Origin: Paramyrothecium sp. XJ0827
Taxonomy: Eukaryota; Ascomycota; Sordariomycetes; Hypocreales; Stachybotryaceae
DNA length: 64,000 nucleotides
Assembly: GCA_020881915.1 (NCBI GenBank)
Contig: JAJFPB010000003.1
Span: 3,906,001-3,970,000, forward strand
Reading direction: 5' to 3'
Of this stretch, positions 42,801-57,300 are shown piece by piece. The notes beneath the pieces were generated by a model that saw nothing but the letters and a program-made list of their open reading frames with translations, made no database searches and was not told where the DNA came from. How positions within the stretch are numbered: position 1 is the stretch's first letter; the number at the start of each line of letters is the position of its first letter. Position numbers and translations under genes: made by a program.

Positions 42801-44659
42801 CAGCGGGAATGGGAGAAGGTTTGGCATGCTCAAACGGAGAACATGCATCTGAAGAGTCTCGACCACATGGGCATCCTTGTCAAGTCCACAGATAAGAGGA
42901 ACCTGACAGCCAAGCACTTGGTTGATGTCATCAAGACGAAACACGAGGAACAGCGCCGCGAGCGTGCACTGAAGGGCAGGGCTCCCCGCCATCAACTTGT
43001 GTGGGACTTTGGCGACAAGGATTTGGTTTTGGACCTGCTCCGCCTGATCATGCTCTATAGCATGCACAACGGTCAGCACAGTAGCCAGGAGAAGGAAAGG
43101 CTCCTAGATTTCTTCGAGATGTTCATACCTGCCTTCTTCGACCTGCCTGAGGATGTCATCCAAGACAGGCTCCCCAAGATGCAACCAGACTCAGGCGAAG
43201 AAGAAATTGAGGAAAGCACCCCGGCTGAGCTCACAAATGGGCGGAGCCGTCGCAACGGGAGGAAAGGAGATCTCCTTAGGGGGGTTCTTGATCCGGGCCG
43301 CAATGGCAGCAAGCCCCGGGGCCAAAAAGAAGACAGCGCAGCCTCTGGCAGCAAGGAGACCACACCAGATGTCAACTCTGCGAACGAGGAGGACATGCCC
43401 GATGCTACGGACGACGCCGCTGTCACAGAGGTCTCCAACGAACGATGGATGCCGAGCGTTCCCAAGCCCGTTGTGGTCGGCGAGGATGATGCGCTCCTCA
43501 ACGCTGACGGCGAACTGAAGGCGGATGGTTTCTTCCGGCGCCCGTGGTACAACTTTTTCGCCAACCAGACCATCTTCGTATTCTTCAGCATCTTCGAGAC
43601 CCTGTACCGACGTGTGCAAGAGATCAAGGGTAGCAAAGAGGGTGTGGCGCTTGAGATTGAGCGTCTCAACCGGCCAAAGCCTGCTAGGGAGATTGGCTTC
43701 ACGGAGAACCATATGACCTTCTTCGAGCCCACTGACGATCCCGCTACGTTTTGGCCCAAAACTCTCGAATTGACCGAGGACTACATCACGGGTGAGATCG
43801 ACGAGAACCGGTTCCAGGACGTCCTTCGCCACTACTATCTCAAGAACGGCTGGAAACTCTACACGATCCAGGATCTACTCAAGACGCTCTGTCGTCTTGC
43901 TCTCACGTGCAGCAGCACCGATGTGAAAGAGAAGTCGCCTGATCTAATCCACCAGTACCTGTCCAGTCGCGAGAAGGAAGAGACCAGTTACCAGACTGAG
44001 ATCAGCGCCAGGAAATTCGCAGAGAAGTGTGTCAAAGATGGCGACATCTTCGTCATTTGCTGGGTGAGTTGCCACAGAAGCCACGAACAAGGATTGTGCA
44101 TATGCTAATCGTGTTTCAGTTCCCGCAAAAAGCCGAAGCCACAGTCCGCTGGCTACAACGCGACGAAACTACTTTTTACATGGACGAGATGCAGCTGCGC
44201 GAGCGTTGGCAGTACTACATCTCCTCCTTCATCCGCGTTGAGCCCACCGAGGGAATTCCTCGCTCCAAGTTGCAGAAGGTTGTCCTTACGCGCAACTTGC
44301 CCTCGGGAGACGCGGATTCGGACGACGACAACATCCCTAAGCCGCTGTCGTACAAGGAGAGCCTGACCATTAGCATTTGTCTTAAGAGCTCCAAGATGAT
44401 CTGGGCGCCCGGCACGTCCGAGTACTTCATCTACGACCAGTCGCCCAAGTCCAAGGAGCAGCGTGAGCGCAGGGAAAAGTTCACCAAGGCGCTCAGCTAC
44501 CACCGCGAGAGCAAGCTGCTCGAGAAGATGGTGCACAACCCAGCCTGGACCAAGGACATGGGCCCCGACGAGGTCCAGGAGCAGAACAGGAACTTCCGGC
44601 GCTGGATGGACGAGGGCATCGCGCCGCCCGGTGCCAGCGAGGATGTGGACATGCAATGA
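39856..44659 (+). CDS. SIN3: Transcriptional co-repressor SIN3
   Basis: Seven exons (39856-40479, 40658-40758, 40807-41374, 41435-42259, 42313-42753, 42804-44063, 44120-44659) encode 1452 residues. Three paired amphipathic helix domains are visible: PAH1 (about 209-275, [12 protein letters not shown] and [20 protein letters not shown]), PAH2 (about 417-485, [20 protein letters not shown]), and PAH3 (about 612-680, [12 protein letters not shown] and [13 protein letters not shown]). The HDAC-interaction domain follows (about 690-810, [19 protein letters not shown]). The C-terminal Sin3 region includes [38 protein letters not shown] and [14 protein letters not shown]. The N-terminus has a long arginine/glutamate repeat ([12 protein letters not shown]). 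SIN3 scaffolds the Rpd3 deacetylase complexes. The 60-bp intron inside PAH2 is a multiple of three without stop; its removal restores the canonical PAH2 helix. Confidence 0.95.
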
Positions 44660-45423
44660 GGGCGGAGCTGATACGACGACCACGCAACGAGGCGGGCAGC
44701 GCGGTTCAGTTTGGATTTAGAAAGAGGGGACAATCATACTCATGCAGCACGGCTATACCTGTGGCTGCTGGCACATACCGAGGCCAAGCGTTATTTGGGG
44801 CAAACACCATCCTTTTTTGCACGATTGTCTTTTCTGTGCTTTTTTTGTTTGGTTTTCCTTTCATTTGCTTCGTTTGCGTTGTAAACAAAGGGAAATCTTT
44901 ATCCGGTGCAAGTTCTGGACAGCCAAGTGGAGGGGAGACCATGTCGACCAGCTCCGGCGGCAGAACATGCCTCGGCCTCTTCTGGCGCTCAAAATCATGA
45001 AGACGAGGGAGTGGAGTGTGAAGGAAGGGAGGGAACCCAGGGTCAAGGGATGGGCTGCACAATGTTTTTTTCCCTTTCTTTTCTGGCATTATTTTTTCCT
45101 GTATTCTAAAAATCATAGCCTATGTCTGCCCTGGTACACTGATATATTCCGTCGACGTTACATGATTCGGGGTCGAGTATTGCGATCAAGTACAACAAAA
45201 AGCCTTGTTCATCTTGGTGAATTGAATTATATCTTCTATATGCAGGCAATAAACTAAGTTGCCGATTTCCCACTCCCTTGATAAAATAAACCCGTGACTC
45301 TCCTTTTATAATCTTGTAACCAGGGAACCATTCAGTCCTATATGTAGACATTTGCTCCAATATTTCATCATTACGTGACTTCGTCAGCTTCTAACGACGA
45401 GAGCTCCGCGCGCTCGTCATAAT
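44660..45423. other. Convergent 3' intergenic region
   Basis: A 764-bp spacer between the SIN3 stop and the thiolase stop, T-rich on the plus strand (44815-44870, 45065-45110) and AT-rich towards the thiolase. The open frames here are low-complexity and lack features. Polyadenylation signals for both genes are expected. Confidence 0.5.
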
Positions 45424-46840
<1,417 letters not shown>

Positions 46841-48234
46841 GGTGGGCAAAGAAAAAAGCTGTAGTTTGGCAGTTGTAGGAAGATGGGAGGAGAGCAGGAG
46901 ATGCAATGCGAGCCAGGGAGTCGTTGGTGCTTGGGGTGGGCAATGGTTATAACAGGAGAGAAGCTCGCTCGAGACAAGGAGAGTGGAAGAAAGTCGCGGT
47001 CAATACGAATGCGACGGCGGTTTTACAGACGAGCAAACGAAGGCGAGTTGCATCGGGAGGGGCAGTGAGGGGCAGGGACTTGCCCCGAAAAGGCAAAGGC
47101 TACAGTGCCATCCGGTGCATTCCAGCGCATAACCATCGCCTTGGTGGCGCCGTTGTCGGCAAGGGTGGGGAGCTATTTTACAGGGCCCTCCAGGGGGGGG
47201 GAAGGAGAAGTTGTTCCTGGGCCAGGCGAAACTAGGTTGTCAAAGACATAAAAATATTCTCATGGCGCTACCACAACGTAAGGTGAGGCCAGACTTTGGG
47301 CCCTCCACTGTCTGACCCGTTATCTGGACGGCTCTCGCCTGGCTTACAGCATCAAATGGAGTCGCATGTACTGCCCCTCCATCCACTTCGCCAGAGGCTT
47401 ACTCTGACGTCGCAATCGCTGAGAGTTACATGAGACTGGAGTCTCGGACAATATGATTACCAGTGTCTGGCGCAATCGACTCGGCTAATTTACCGTGGTT
47501 TCCTGGCTGACCACCCGAATACGATCCGGGGGGGGTGACGTCGAGGTCCAGGCCAGTACCTTTCGTATAAAACGGCTGGTCACCCCAAATTCAGCCCGAA
47601 TGCACATTGAATCTCTGTAACAAGCAACAATCTACTTGCATTGTCTTGGGTTTTGCCAATGGCCGGTGAACTGACGTAACTTATGTCGTTTTCGGGCCCT
47701 GCGAGGGCGTCCAGTTCAATGTATTACGTTGGCCCTCCCTCGGATGGAAAATATGTGCTTCGTATAAGGTGATTAGTGAACAGTAAACAGTCTGATTACG
47801 TGCTGCCTTACTCATCATCCTGTGAGTGGTTGTATTAATGCCTCTTGCAATGCTGATTCCCGGGAGCCCTCCGCGCGCACCGGAGGCCCGGTCTCTCTTC
47901 AGGGCGGTGTGCAGTGTAGGCACCGGATCCGCCCCGGGAGCCGGAAGCCCCACGTGACCTGGACCCGTAGCTTCTGGCACGGCACCTGTGTCTGGCAGTG
48001 TACTAAGGTACCTCTCAGCAAGTAAGGTACCTAAGGTACACGCCAGTAGTACCTCTGGCTTAGCGTGCAGCCAGACCGCAGAAAATCGATACGCCTGATA
48101 TCTTGGTGACATAAGAATATTGTATTGTAGAAGCGCGTTGCAGCTCGACGGTGCAAATTTCTTGAAGCGGCTGCCAACATCCTGCGCACCACATCGCCCA
48201 TTGACCCGACTTCTTGCGCTCTGCACCAGCCAAG
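46841..48234. promoter_or_regulatory. Divergent promoter region of thiolase and SNU114
   Basis: The 1.4-kb region between two divergent housekeeping starts. It holds a G-rich tract at 47190-47210 and a cluster of GGTACC palindromes (AAGGTACCT, then TAAGGTACCTAAGGTAC) at 48006-48038, about 200 bp before the SNU114 ATG. No gene or RNA was recognised. Confidence 0.55.
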
Positions 48235-51200
48235 ATGGATGACCTCTACGACGAGTGAGTTTTCCAGCTTTGCGCCTGCGCGCTCTCCGCAGCGCAGCGC
48301 CCTAAGCTAAAAGATCCAAACGGACTGACTGGTGACCTTGCGTCGTAGGTTCGGTAACTTCATTGGCGAGGAGGCCGAGTCTGAGGAAGCTTCCGAGGCC
48401 GGTGTGGACGCGGGCGATTATGCTTACGATGACGAACCCGACGAGCAGCCCCATGCGACGGGCCAGGAGCTCATGGAGATTGATGGTGAGTCGCGTGCCG
48501 TCCCGCGAGACCCATCGTGGACGAGAGCTGACCCAGACCCGATGCGCAGACACGCCGTCAAATGCCGTCATTCTTCACGAGGACAAGCAGTATTACCCCA
48601 CCGCCGAGCAAGTCTACGGTACCGAGGTGGAAACTCGAGTCGAGGAGGAGGATGCGCAGCCCCTTACCGAACCCATCATCGCCCCCGTCGAGCAGAAGAA
48701 GTTCAACATTGAGGAGGCCGATCTGCCTCCCGTCTTCTTCGAGCGCGAGTTCATGACCGACTTGATGAACTTTCCGGAGCAGACACGGAACATCGCACTG
48801 GCGGGTCATCTGCACCACGGCAAGACGGCCTTTGTGGACATGCTAGTTCTCGAGACGCACGACATCAACGATCGCCTGGAGAAGAGAGTGGGCAAGAACA
48901 GAGACGAGCAGCTTAGATATACTGATGTCCACATCGTCGAGAGGCAGCGCGGGGTCTCCGTCAAGGCTGCGCCCATGAGTCTGGTGCTGCAGAGTACCAA
49001 GGGCAAATCGCACCTCGTCAACCTCATCGATACCCCAGGTCACGTCGACTTCGTCGACGAAGTTGCCGCCTCCTTCCGACTTGTCGACGGTGTATGCCTT
49101 GTGGTTGACGTGGTCGAGGGCGTGCAGGTCAACACCGAGCAGATCATTAAGCATGCAGTTCTGGAAGACATTCCTCTCACTCTTATAATCAACAAGATGG
49201 ACCGTTTGATCCTGGAGCTGAAGCTACCGCCCAAGGACGCATACTTCAAGATCAAGCATGTCGTGGAGGAAGTCAACACCATCATTACCAACACGGCCCC
49301 AGTCACGGCCGCCTCGAAACGACTAAGTCCGGAAAAGGGCAACGTTCTTTTCGCATGCACCGACATGGGCTGGTGCTTCACGCTGCAGTCCTTCGCCAAG
49401 ATGTACACCGACACGTACGGTGATATCAACACAGACGAATTCGCACGGAGGTTGTGGGGTGATGTTTACTTCAATCCAAAGAAGCGCACCTTTACGCGGA
49501 AACCCCTGGAAGAACGGGCCACGAGGTCCTTCCTACATTTCGTGCTGGAACCTCTTTACAAGATTTACACGCACTCCATTAGTGACAGTGCCGAGGATTT
49601 GAAGGCTGTACTGGCATCTCTTGGGATTCAGCTGAAGCCGTCACAGTACAAGGCAGATGCCAAGATCATATTGAAGCTGGTATGCGAGCAGTTCTTTGGC
49701 CCCTCAACGGCCTTCGTGGACATGATCGTCAGACATATACCGTCTCCAGTCGAAGCCGCCGAGCGCATGCTGGAAAAGTATTACACTGGTCCATTGGATA
49801 CCCAGCTTGCCACCTCCATGAAGGCCTGCGATCAAGATGGCCCCTTGGTGATTCATGTGTCCAAGCTCTTCAACGCATCCGATGCAAAGAGCTTCTACTC
49901 CTTCGGCCGAGTTCTGAGCGGAACAGTACGGCCCGACTCTCAGGTGCGTGTACTAGGCGAAGGTTACTCCCTGGATGATGAGGAGGACATGGCCCTGGCA
50001 ACGGTTTCCGAGGTTTTCATCGCAGAAACGAGGTACAACATACCGACGGATGGTGTGCCGGCTGGTAACCTAGTGCTGCTCAGCGGCATCGACAACTCAA
50101 TCGTCAAGACGGCGACCATCGTTCCGCCGAAGCTCGAGAACGACGAAGACGCATACATATTCAAGCCTATCAACCATTTCACTGAGTCGGTCTTGAAAGT
50201 GGCTGTCGAGCCCATCAATCCGTCAGAGTTACCTAAAATGCTTGACGGTCTGCGAAAGATTCAAAAATCCTACCCCCTGATCATTACTAAGGTGGAAGAA
50301 TCAGGCGAGCACATCGTCATCGGAACAGGAGAGCTCTACATGGACTGTGTATTACACGATCTAAGACGGCTATATGCCGATATGGACATTAAAGTCTCCG
50401 ACCCGGTAACGCGATTCTGCGAGACGGTCGTTGAGACCTCGGCAACGAAGTGCTATGCTATTACCCCTAACAAGAAGAACAAGATCACCATGATCGCAGA
50501 ACAGCTGGAGAAGGGCATCTCGACGGACATCGAGACCGGCGCTGTTAAGATACGAGATCCTGTCCGGAAGACAGCCAAGTTCTTCGAGGAGAAGCATGGC
50601 TGGGACAAGCTTGCGGCAAGGAGCATCTGGGCCTTTGGCCCCGACGAGATGGGCCCCAACATCTTGCAAGACGATACCTTACCGACTGAGGTACGTGTTT
50701 ATTACTACTTACAATATGCAGGCGCCCAGACGACTAACAACTCCGCAGGTGGACAAGAAGCTTCTCGGCTCTGTGAAGGAGTTTGTTCGACAAGGTTTCA
50801 GCTGGGCTACGCGCGAAGGACCATTGTGCGAAGAACGTGAGTTTCCCCTTTGTAGCAGAGGTTAACGCGAGGAATTACTAACTCCTATGGACAGCGATTC
50901 GTAACACCAAGTTCAGAATCACAGATGTGCTATTAGCTAACGAAGCCATCTTCCGTGGCGGTGGTCAGATCATTCCCACCTCCCGCCGCGCCTGTTACTC
51001 ATCCTTCCTCATGGCCTCACCGCGCCTCATGGAACCCGTGTACTCCGTTTCCGTGACGGGACCCGAGGAGTCCTACATGGAGGTGTACAACGTCCTGGCC
51101 CGCCGGAGGGGCCACGTGCTGTCCGACGGGCCCGTGGCCGGCACGCCGCTGTACCGCGTCAATGGCCTGCTCCCCGTCATCGACAGCTTCGGCTTCGAGA

Positions 51201-51460
51201 CGGACCTGCGGATCAAGACGCAGGGCGGCTCCATGGTCAGCCTCGTCTTCGACAGCTGGAACATCGTGCCCGGCGACCCGCTCGACCGCGAGCAGGTCAT
51301 CCGCCCGCTGCAGCCGGCGTCGGCGCAGGCGACGGCCAGGGACTTTGTGCTCAAGACGAGGCGGCGCAAGGGTCTGAGCGAGGACGTCAGCGTCAAGACG
51401 TTCCTGGAGCCCGAGTTCTACCAGAGCTTAATGGAGAGCGGCATGCTCGGGGATCTATAA
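48235..51460 (+). CDS. SNU114: U5 snRNP GTPase SNU114 (EFTUD2 homologue)
   Basis: Five exons (48235-48254, 48349-48485, 48550-50690, 50749-50836, 50895-51460) encode 983 residues, the usual length for this family. The first exon is only 20 nt (MDDLYDE). An acidic N-terminal region leads an EF-2-like body. GTPase motifs: GHLHHGKTA (P-loop), DTPGH (switch II) and NKMD (G4). EF-2 domains II-V follow, with the C-terminal [19 protein letters not shown] and the [15 protein letters not shown] segment of domain V. SNU114 regulates Brr2-driven unwinding of U4/U6 and spliceosome disassembly. It is distinguished from EF-2 itself by the acidic N-terminus, the lack of the diphthamide histidine loop, and its internal insertions. 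Divergent from the thiolase gene. Confidence 0.95.
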
Positions 51461-53701
51461 TTGTGCGAATTCACTGTGATGAGGGAGGGGTATCAAGGCG
51501 GATAGGATGTTTCTGAGAACGACGGGAGTTGCAAGCTGGAGACACTGCGAACGGGAAGACTAGTCTACCATTGTAGGACGGAACAACATAGGCAGAATCT
51601 TTGTCACGGTCTGGGGGGGACTACTCATTGGCGTCACATGTAAAACTGGTATATACAAAAGTCGAGGAAGAGATGGCTACAAGAGCATTCGACTATGCTG
51701 CACCCGCGTCCCAGGCCCGAACACAAACAGTGAACTACCATTGGGTGCCACCCGAGCCTGTTGGCCATGACAGATCGGGCGGCATTGCATCTGCCCGGCC
51801 CGTTGAGATCGCCAGCCTTTTACATCATCCGCGTCGCTCCTTGTGAGGTTTCCAGCAAGACATCCCTGGCAGCGTCGATCATCCTGTTTCGTCGCAAAGC
51901 CCGATCGGACTCGGAGAAAGGGGAATCGTTCGTCTGCCACATGCATGCAAGAAACTTGTAACATGAAGCGCCAAAACCAAAAAAAAAAAAAAAAAACCCG
52001 CTAGGACAAGGGAAGCAGCTATATCCCTCGACGATGAGCCCCTCCTCCCTCCGGGCGTTTCTTGCTGGGAGTGGTCAATGCGACAAAGCTTACCTCGCAG
52101 GCATGATGCATGCTGCACGCTGCAATGGGCCTTGACCTCTTTTCTTTCTTCCTTTGCTGTCATCCTCACATGAAGGAGGCCCATGCATTTCAAACCTTGT
52201 GGGGTAGGCAGGGGGGGGGGAAGGGGGGTTTGGGGTTGGGGTTTCTCCCCTTGTGGTCTTGTCGTGCCCACGACCTGTCCTCTTGGCAACACGGGGGGAG
52301 GGGGTCGCGCAAGACGAGAAGGGAGGGGGGAAAGAGATGATGCGAATGCAATGCCATGAATCACTCTGCCCCCAAAGCTCTTGACAGGTGGGGAATGTAG
52401 AATGGATCGCAGGACAGAAAACGGGGCTATGCATTCTGGTGCAGGTGGTGCCGCGAATGATCCGTGTTACACAGTTATCTATCGGCCACCTCCGCCAACT
52501 ACTTATCCCTTGATGATAGTCTCGTAGTTAGCTATTCTCCCCTTGCTCGGGGAGGAGATGTGTGGGGAGCACCCGAGTAAGCGCCAGAACAACGATCAGA
52601 AGTGACCAGACCGTCGTGTCGACGGGAAAGAAACCCTGTCGACACACCGCCGGCTCGTAGGAAGAGGCACCAAAGGAAACCCCCCCCGGTCTAGTTTGAT
52701 TGCTAGAACACGACAGCGCAGCAAGAGGCAACTGCATGCAGATCGGGACCTGTCCCTCATCGTGGGACCCGGAACGCTAGACCGGATTTATGTTGCCGCA
52801 GAACGTCAAGAAGGCAAGTCAACAGGCGTGGTAGCATTGGGTGTAACCGCAGGGGGCTCAACAAAAAAACCAGCATAAGCACACAATTACCAGGTGCCTT
52901 TACGAGGAGGGCTGATGAATAAAACACCCCGACAGAGGCGACCGCAGAGTTTCGAGCCGAGGTGGAGGAATGGCGAGGTGACGAGTCTCTCGAAATAATT
53001 GACACCGGAACACTCCAATCCATGCTTGGGCGGACGGAGAAGCACGCTGGCGGTCACAGAAACGGTAAGGAAGCGCACGCCGTGGTGGAAAGTATTTGCA
53101 TTTTGTGCAGCGAAGCTATACAATATGCTGCTCGCGCTGACGGATGAGAACTTGATTGGGTGGTTCTGGGACGGATAGATACAAGACACCCTATCCTGCA
53201 GGGGTTAATCATACCTTCTCTTACCGTTCTGCTTTGAAGATAAGGCAAAGGCAACTGCAAGGTTGAAACCACGGACTGCTTGAATGACGGAGGTGGGAGG
53301 GTTGCAGGCTCGGCCCCAAAATTTCTTATATTTCGTAGCAATCTTCGGCTTTCATGCCATCACAAGTAACGCCGGCGAAAGCAAGGCAACACTCCCAAAA
53401 AGGATCGACCTGATTCACGAAGCAGGCTCCATGGTCGGTTTTCGGAAGGCAGTTAGCTAGGGCCATTGGGGATCGGGTCGGGATTAGCCAACCCGGAACC
53501 GCATGCAGGTGTGTTTAATTCGTTCTGGAGCCTGCGTTGCCCCTTGTCGGACCAAGATGAGTGTTCCATGTCGGCAAAATGACAAGTGCACCGCTTGCGT
53601 GGCGTTTCTGGGTGCATGTCCCGGTCTTTTGTCTCCGTCATGAGAGGCGACAGGTAGAAGGCTGCCCCCCACGACGACGGCCTTGGCATTGTGTATCAAC
53701 A
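51461..53701. other. Convergent intergenic region with homopolymer and G-run tracts
   Basis: A 2.2-kb region between the SNU114 and CIA2 stop codons. It contains an 18-bp A tract (51979-51996), a block of consecutive G runs on the plus strand (52201-52241, including 10 and 6 consecutive G), and further G runs to 52335. Short frames (for example 51879-52364 minus) are low-complexity. No gene was recognised. Confidence 0.55.
52201..52241 (+). repeat. G-run block with quadruplex-forming pattern
   Basis: The plus strand shows GGGG, a run of ten G, a run of six G, then two GGGG runs spaced by TT, all within 41 bp. This satisfies the simple four-run pattern for a G-quadruplex. It lies in the convergent 3' region between SNU114 and CIA2. 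Confidence 0.7.
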
Positions 53702-54375
53702 TTAGGCACATGTCTCCAGCATTTTGTCCAGCACACCCTTGAGCGTGTCATTTTCCAGGGCCGCCGCTACGCGCTCCTTGTCGCCCAGTTGCTTGTTGAC
53801 CTGGTCGTCCTGGCTGTGGCTGTTCTCCTTGCAGCGCACGTCAATGCGGTAATTGGGAGGGAGTGCTTGCTCCAGACGGACTCGCACGCCCAAGCCGATG
53901 ACGGTGGCAAGAGAGCAGTGGGTGATGGTAGGTGTGATTTCCACAGACACCTGCACGATGGTGTTGGGGCCGGGCACACCCATCGATGGCGGAGGCGAAA
54001 TGTGAATGTCAGAAAGATTTATAACAGAAAGTTGACCCAGAGACACGGGATGCTCGGGATCAGAGATTGTAGAGATGAGATCTGGATCAATCAGCCCAGG
54101 CTTCTCAATCCAACATGCCTACAAAGTGAATCCTTACCGTATATCTCCTGCTCGTCAATGGGCTCTGCTGCAAAGCCATCGTCACCCCCTTCGCCACCGG
54201 GCCACAAAGCCTCTTCAGCCAAGGATATGTGGGACAAGTAGGATGGCCGTGACAAAATCAGGTCCGAGTACCTTGAGTCCGGGCCTTTGCGAGGCTCAAG
54301 CCTCTTCTGCCGCGTTGGGAGCTGGGATGCGCTCAATATGGTAGGGTTTGCGTTATCCAAGGCTGCTGCGGCCAT
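53702..54375 (-). CDS. CIA2: MIP18 family protein, cytosolic Fe-S assembly targeting factor (CIA2)
   Basis: Two exons (54375-54138, 54081-53702) with a 56-bp intron encode 205 residues. The N-terminal 65 residues are variable (SRPSYLSHISLAEEALWPG). The MIP18 domain covers the rest, with IYDLISTISDPEHPVSLGQL (formed across the splice), VQVSVEITPTITHCSLATVI with the conserved reactive cysteine, and GLGVRVRLEQALPPNYRIDV. The protein ends soon after LDKMLETCA, somewhat short at the C-terminus. CIA2 works with CIA1 and MMS19 to deliver iron-sulphur clusters to cytosolic and nuclear apoproteins such as DNA polymerases and helicases. Start at 54375 is the first ATG in frame. Confidence 0.92.
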
Positions 54376-57300
54376 GGTGGAGGCGCTCAGTCTGCTGAGG
54401 AACAGGCGATGGAGGACTTATTGGCCACAAGAGTTTTGACGATGCGTCAAGTGAGGAACTGCCTTGTGAAACTGTATAGGATACTGGAAGCTGGTTATGA
54501 AGTTCAAGTCGTGGTACGTCAAGGTTCATCCGTTAGTAAGACACAGAACGAAACCGAGAAATGCTTGTTGCGCCACCGAGGCGTAGGCCGATTACGGCAT
54601 CAAAGCCCACGCAGCAAGTACACGCACCAAGCGCTCTTTCTTATCTTTACCGCCGGAGCAAACACATGCGATAAGTGATGTGGGGCGCCATCGTTTGTGG
54701 TCTGCAAGTGCCATGATGGTCTTGCACATATTCTGACAATTTGTTCTGTTACAGACTCTTTTGTTGCGCGCACTGAGCGCATCGGAGCTTTCCCTCCCAA
54801 GTACTGTTCGTATTCATGGAAGACAATGCGCTGGTGCACGAATGTCTTCAGGCAGACGTTCATGGCATGGGATTAGAGGTGATGCTACGTCCGTACTTGG
54901 GTAGGTTTCGATGCAAGACTAGGCGCTCGGCCGTGAAGCCAAACTGGCTGCGCTCCAACACCACCAGCACGGGTCCTGGGGAGCTGTTGAATGTCAACAC
55001 TCGCAGTGACCACGAGACGAGGCGCTGTGGTTCGGCAATCTCGTGGAATAAACTATTGGGAGGGGCTCGCCTAAGCTTCTGGAAGCAGGTTAGAAAGCCC
55101 CCCCCTCAATATGGCGAGCTTGAGCTAACCCCCCTCCTCATCCCATCCATCCCTGCCCCAAGGGTCACTCGTTCCATTCCACAATTCTTCTCGAAGCAAC
55201 CAGGAAGATGCCAGAACGAAACATAGGGCTGGAGAGTGGTGCGAAGCACGACCAGTGCGCCCGCAGGACAAGCCAACCCCTGCTATCAGCAAGTATGGGA
55301 GTGATGCAATTCTTGGCCTTCACCTGCTAGAAAGGGACGTAGAGATGTTCCATATCCGATAATTCTCCCCGCCTGTGCACCAAAGTGCCGGCATCGTAAC
55401 TTTACAAGCCGATCGGCCCGTCTGCTGCCATTGGGGGTGACTTTGTCTGTTGCGGGGCGCTTACATTGCCTTAGGCACTTCCTTAGGCCTGTTCTCCCTA
55501 ACAGCTAATAAGTAGATTAAGGTAATCGTTAGAGCTTCTTTCCAGTGCTCTCTACGTCAGGCAGTCTCCGGTTCCAGTCACCAATTTCTCGATCGGAGAC
55601 GGCCGCTTGCTAGTCGATCATGGAGATTGCGCTAGCAGGTGACCCAGGCACGCATCCTTGGGTGTCGTCACAAACGACATTAATTCGCGCTGCCTTGCCT
55701 GGGGCAGCGTGGTGGCTGCGTTCTTCAAGTACATCACCAGCAGGGGTCATTCCATTGTGGACAGGAGAGAAGACGCGACCGTCATGCGTCTAATGCCTGC
55801 TGACAAGCGGTGGCCGCAGGGAAAGAAGCTGCATGAAAGCCACAAATGCTTGCATTATCTGTGCAACATGTGGTGAAGGATTCACATACTGCAGCATTGC
55901 TTCATCATTGGCCTTTTTTACCGACCGTTGGCTCGCAGCAGACGAAATGGCACAGCTCACCTGCTGTAACTGGAAATGCAACTGGAGTGAAGGGGGCGCC
56001 AAACCCTGCCTGCGATGGCCCTTCTTTCAAGAAAGACACCATGCCCGGTTAAAGACGGCAGCTGTGTAGGGACTGAATTTGTCGCAACCCCTGGCCGCAG
56101 CCAATATATTCCCACATACCTTATTCCCATGAAACCACATGCGGCTACCTTCACAGACTGCCACTGCGTAGGATAGACAAATATGGAAAGTGCTGGCAAT
56201 CTCTCATGCTTCTCTGAGTCCCCGTACCCCATCAGTTGGGCGAAACGAGCCGAGTTGAAGTGGCCGGCATGATGATGCCGTTCCTGCTGGACAACCTCAT
56301 AACCCTTGTCGGCGCGGCAAGTAAAGTGTGTGACTGAAGTTGGTGGCTTCAAGTGGCCAGGAGATTGCATGATGTAAATGCCGAGGCCAAGGCGAAACTA
56401 GCTAATGCTGCTGTCGTCTTCAAGAGGCGACCGCCGAGGCCCTAATGGTCATTTGGAGCGCCGTCTTGCAGCCACCATCATGATGCTTCAATGAGGTGGA
56501 CATTGGCATTTCCACAATGGCTGAGACAAGATAGAAGGAGGCTAGGCATGCCCATAGCAATACCGAGTATGTGTGATAGCAAGCCGCTTGATGCGGGTGG
56601 GCCAGATGATGTGAAGGAGGTTGGGACCCTTGGCTGTGGGTGCACAGCAGGGGCCGGGATTTGGGTCAAGGAGGGGAGCCTTGCATCTTGTGCACGGTAT
56701 CTGGGGCCGGCCAAGCTGCTGCAAATACCGGGCAAGAGTGAGCGATCGCTCGCTCGGGGCTTGCCGTACTGAATTCCTCAGGGGCGTCACCGGAGGCATG
56801 GTACACAATGGCAAAACGCAGCACCCATCTTCACCTGTAGCAGGTGAAGAGTCGACCTGTAAAAACCCTGGAGCTTACGGAGGGGTGAGCGAATGGACGT
56901 CAAAGTAGGAGACGTATTTCTTCCAAACAGGTACGGACCGGGAGGGGCGGGCAGGTTGCGCACAGAAGCTGCCCATCAGGGGGTGGGCGAAGTCGTAGGA
57001 AGCACTGGAACAACGCCATGCGGCTTCGAGAAGACACGGTCAAGCATGGCTAGAAAAGCACCGAAGACAAAAGCGTGGCTGCCTCCCAAAAAGGTACCGT
57101 GGGGTAACGTAGAGTAGGTACCTGAATCACGCGCTCGCTCACGGTGCCAGCTTTCCCGAGCGTCGGAAATTGAGGCTCAATATTCCAAGCGCTGTGTTCG
57201 CCCGCGTGCCTGTGCGAGCGGCGCGCTCAGAGCTTTGCTCTTGTGCTTCCAATTTCCAGCGGAGTGGGTAAGGACAAAGCAGCGGTGGTTCTCGGGCAAT

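Noticed and set aside
54816..55226. 136-residue plus-strand ORF with an ATG near the CIA2 promoter
   Set aside because: No recognisable domain, ordinary composition and no splice-supported extension; chance ORF length in this GC content.
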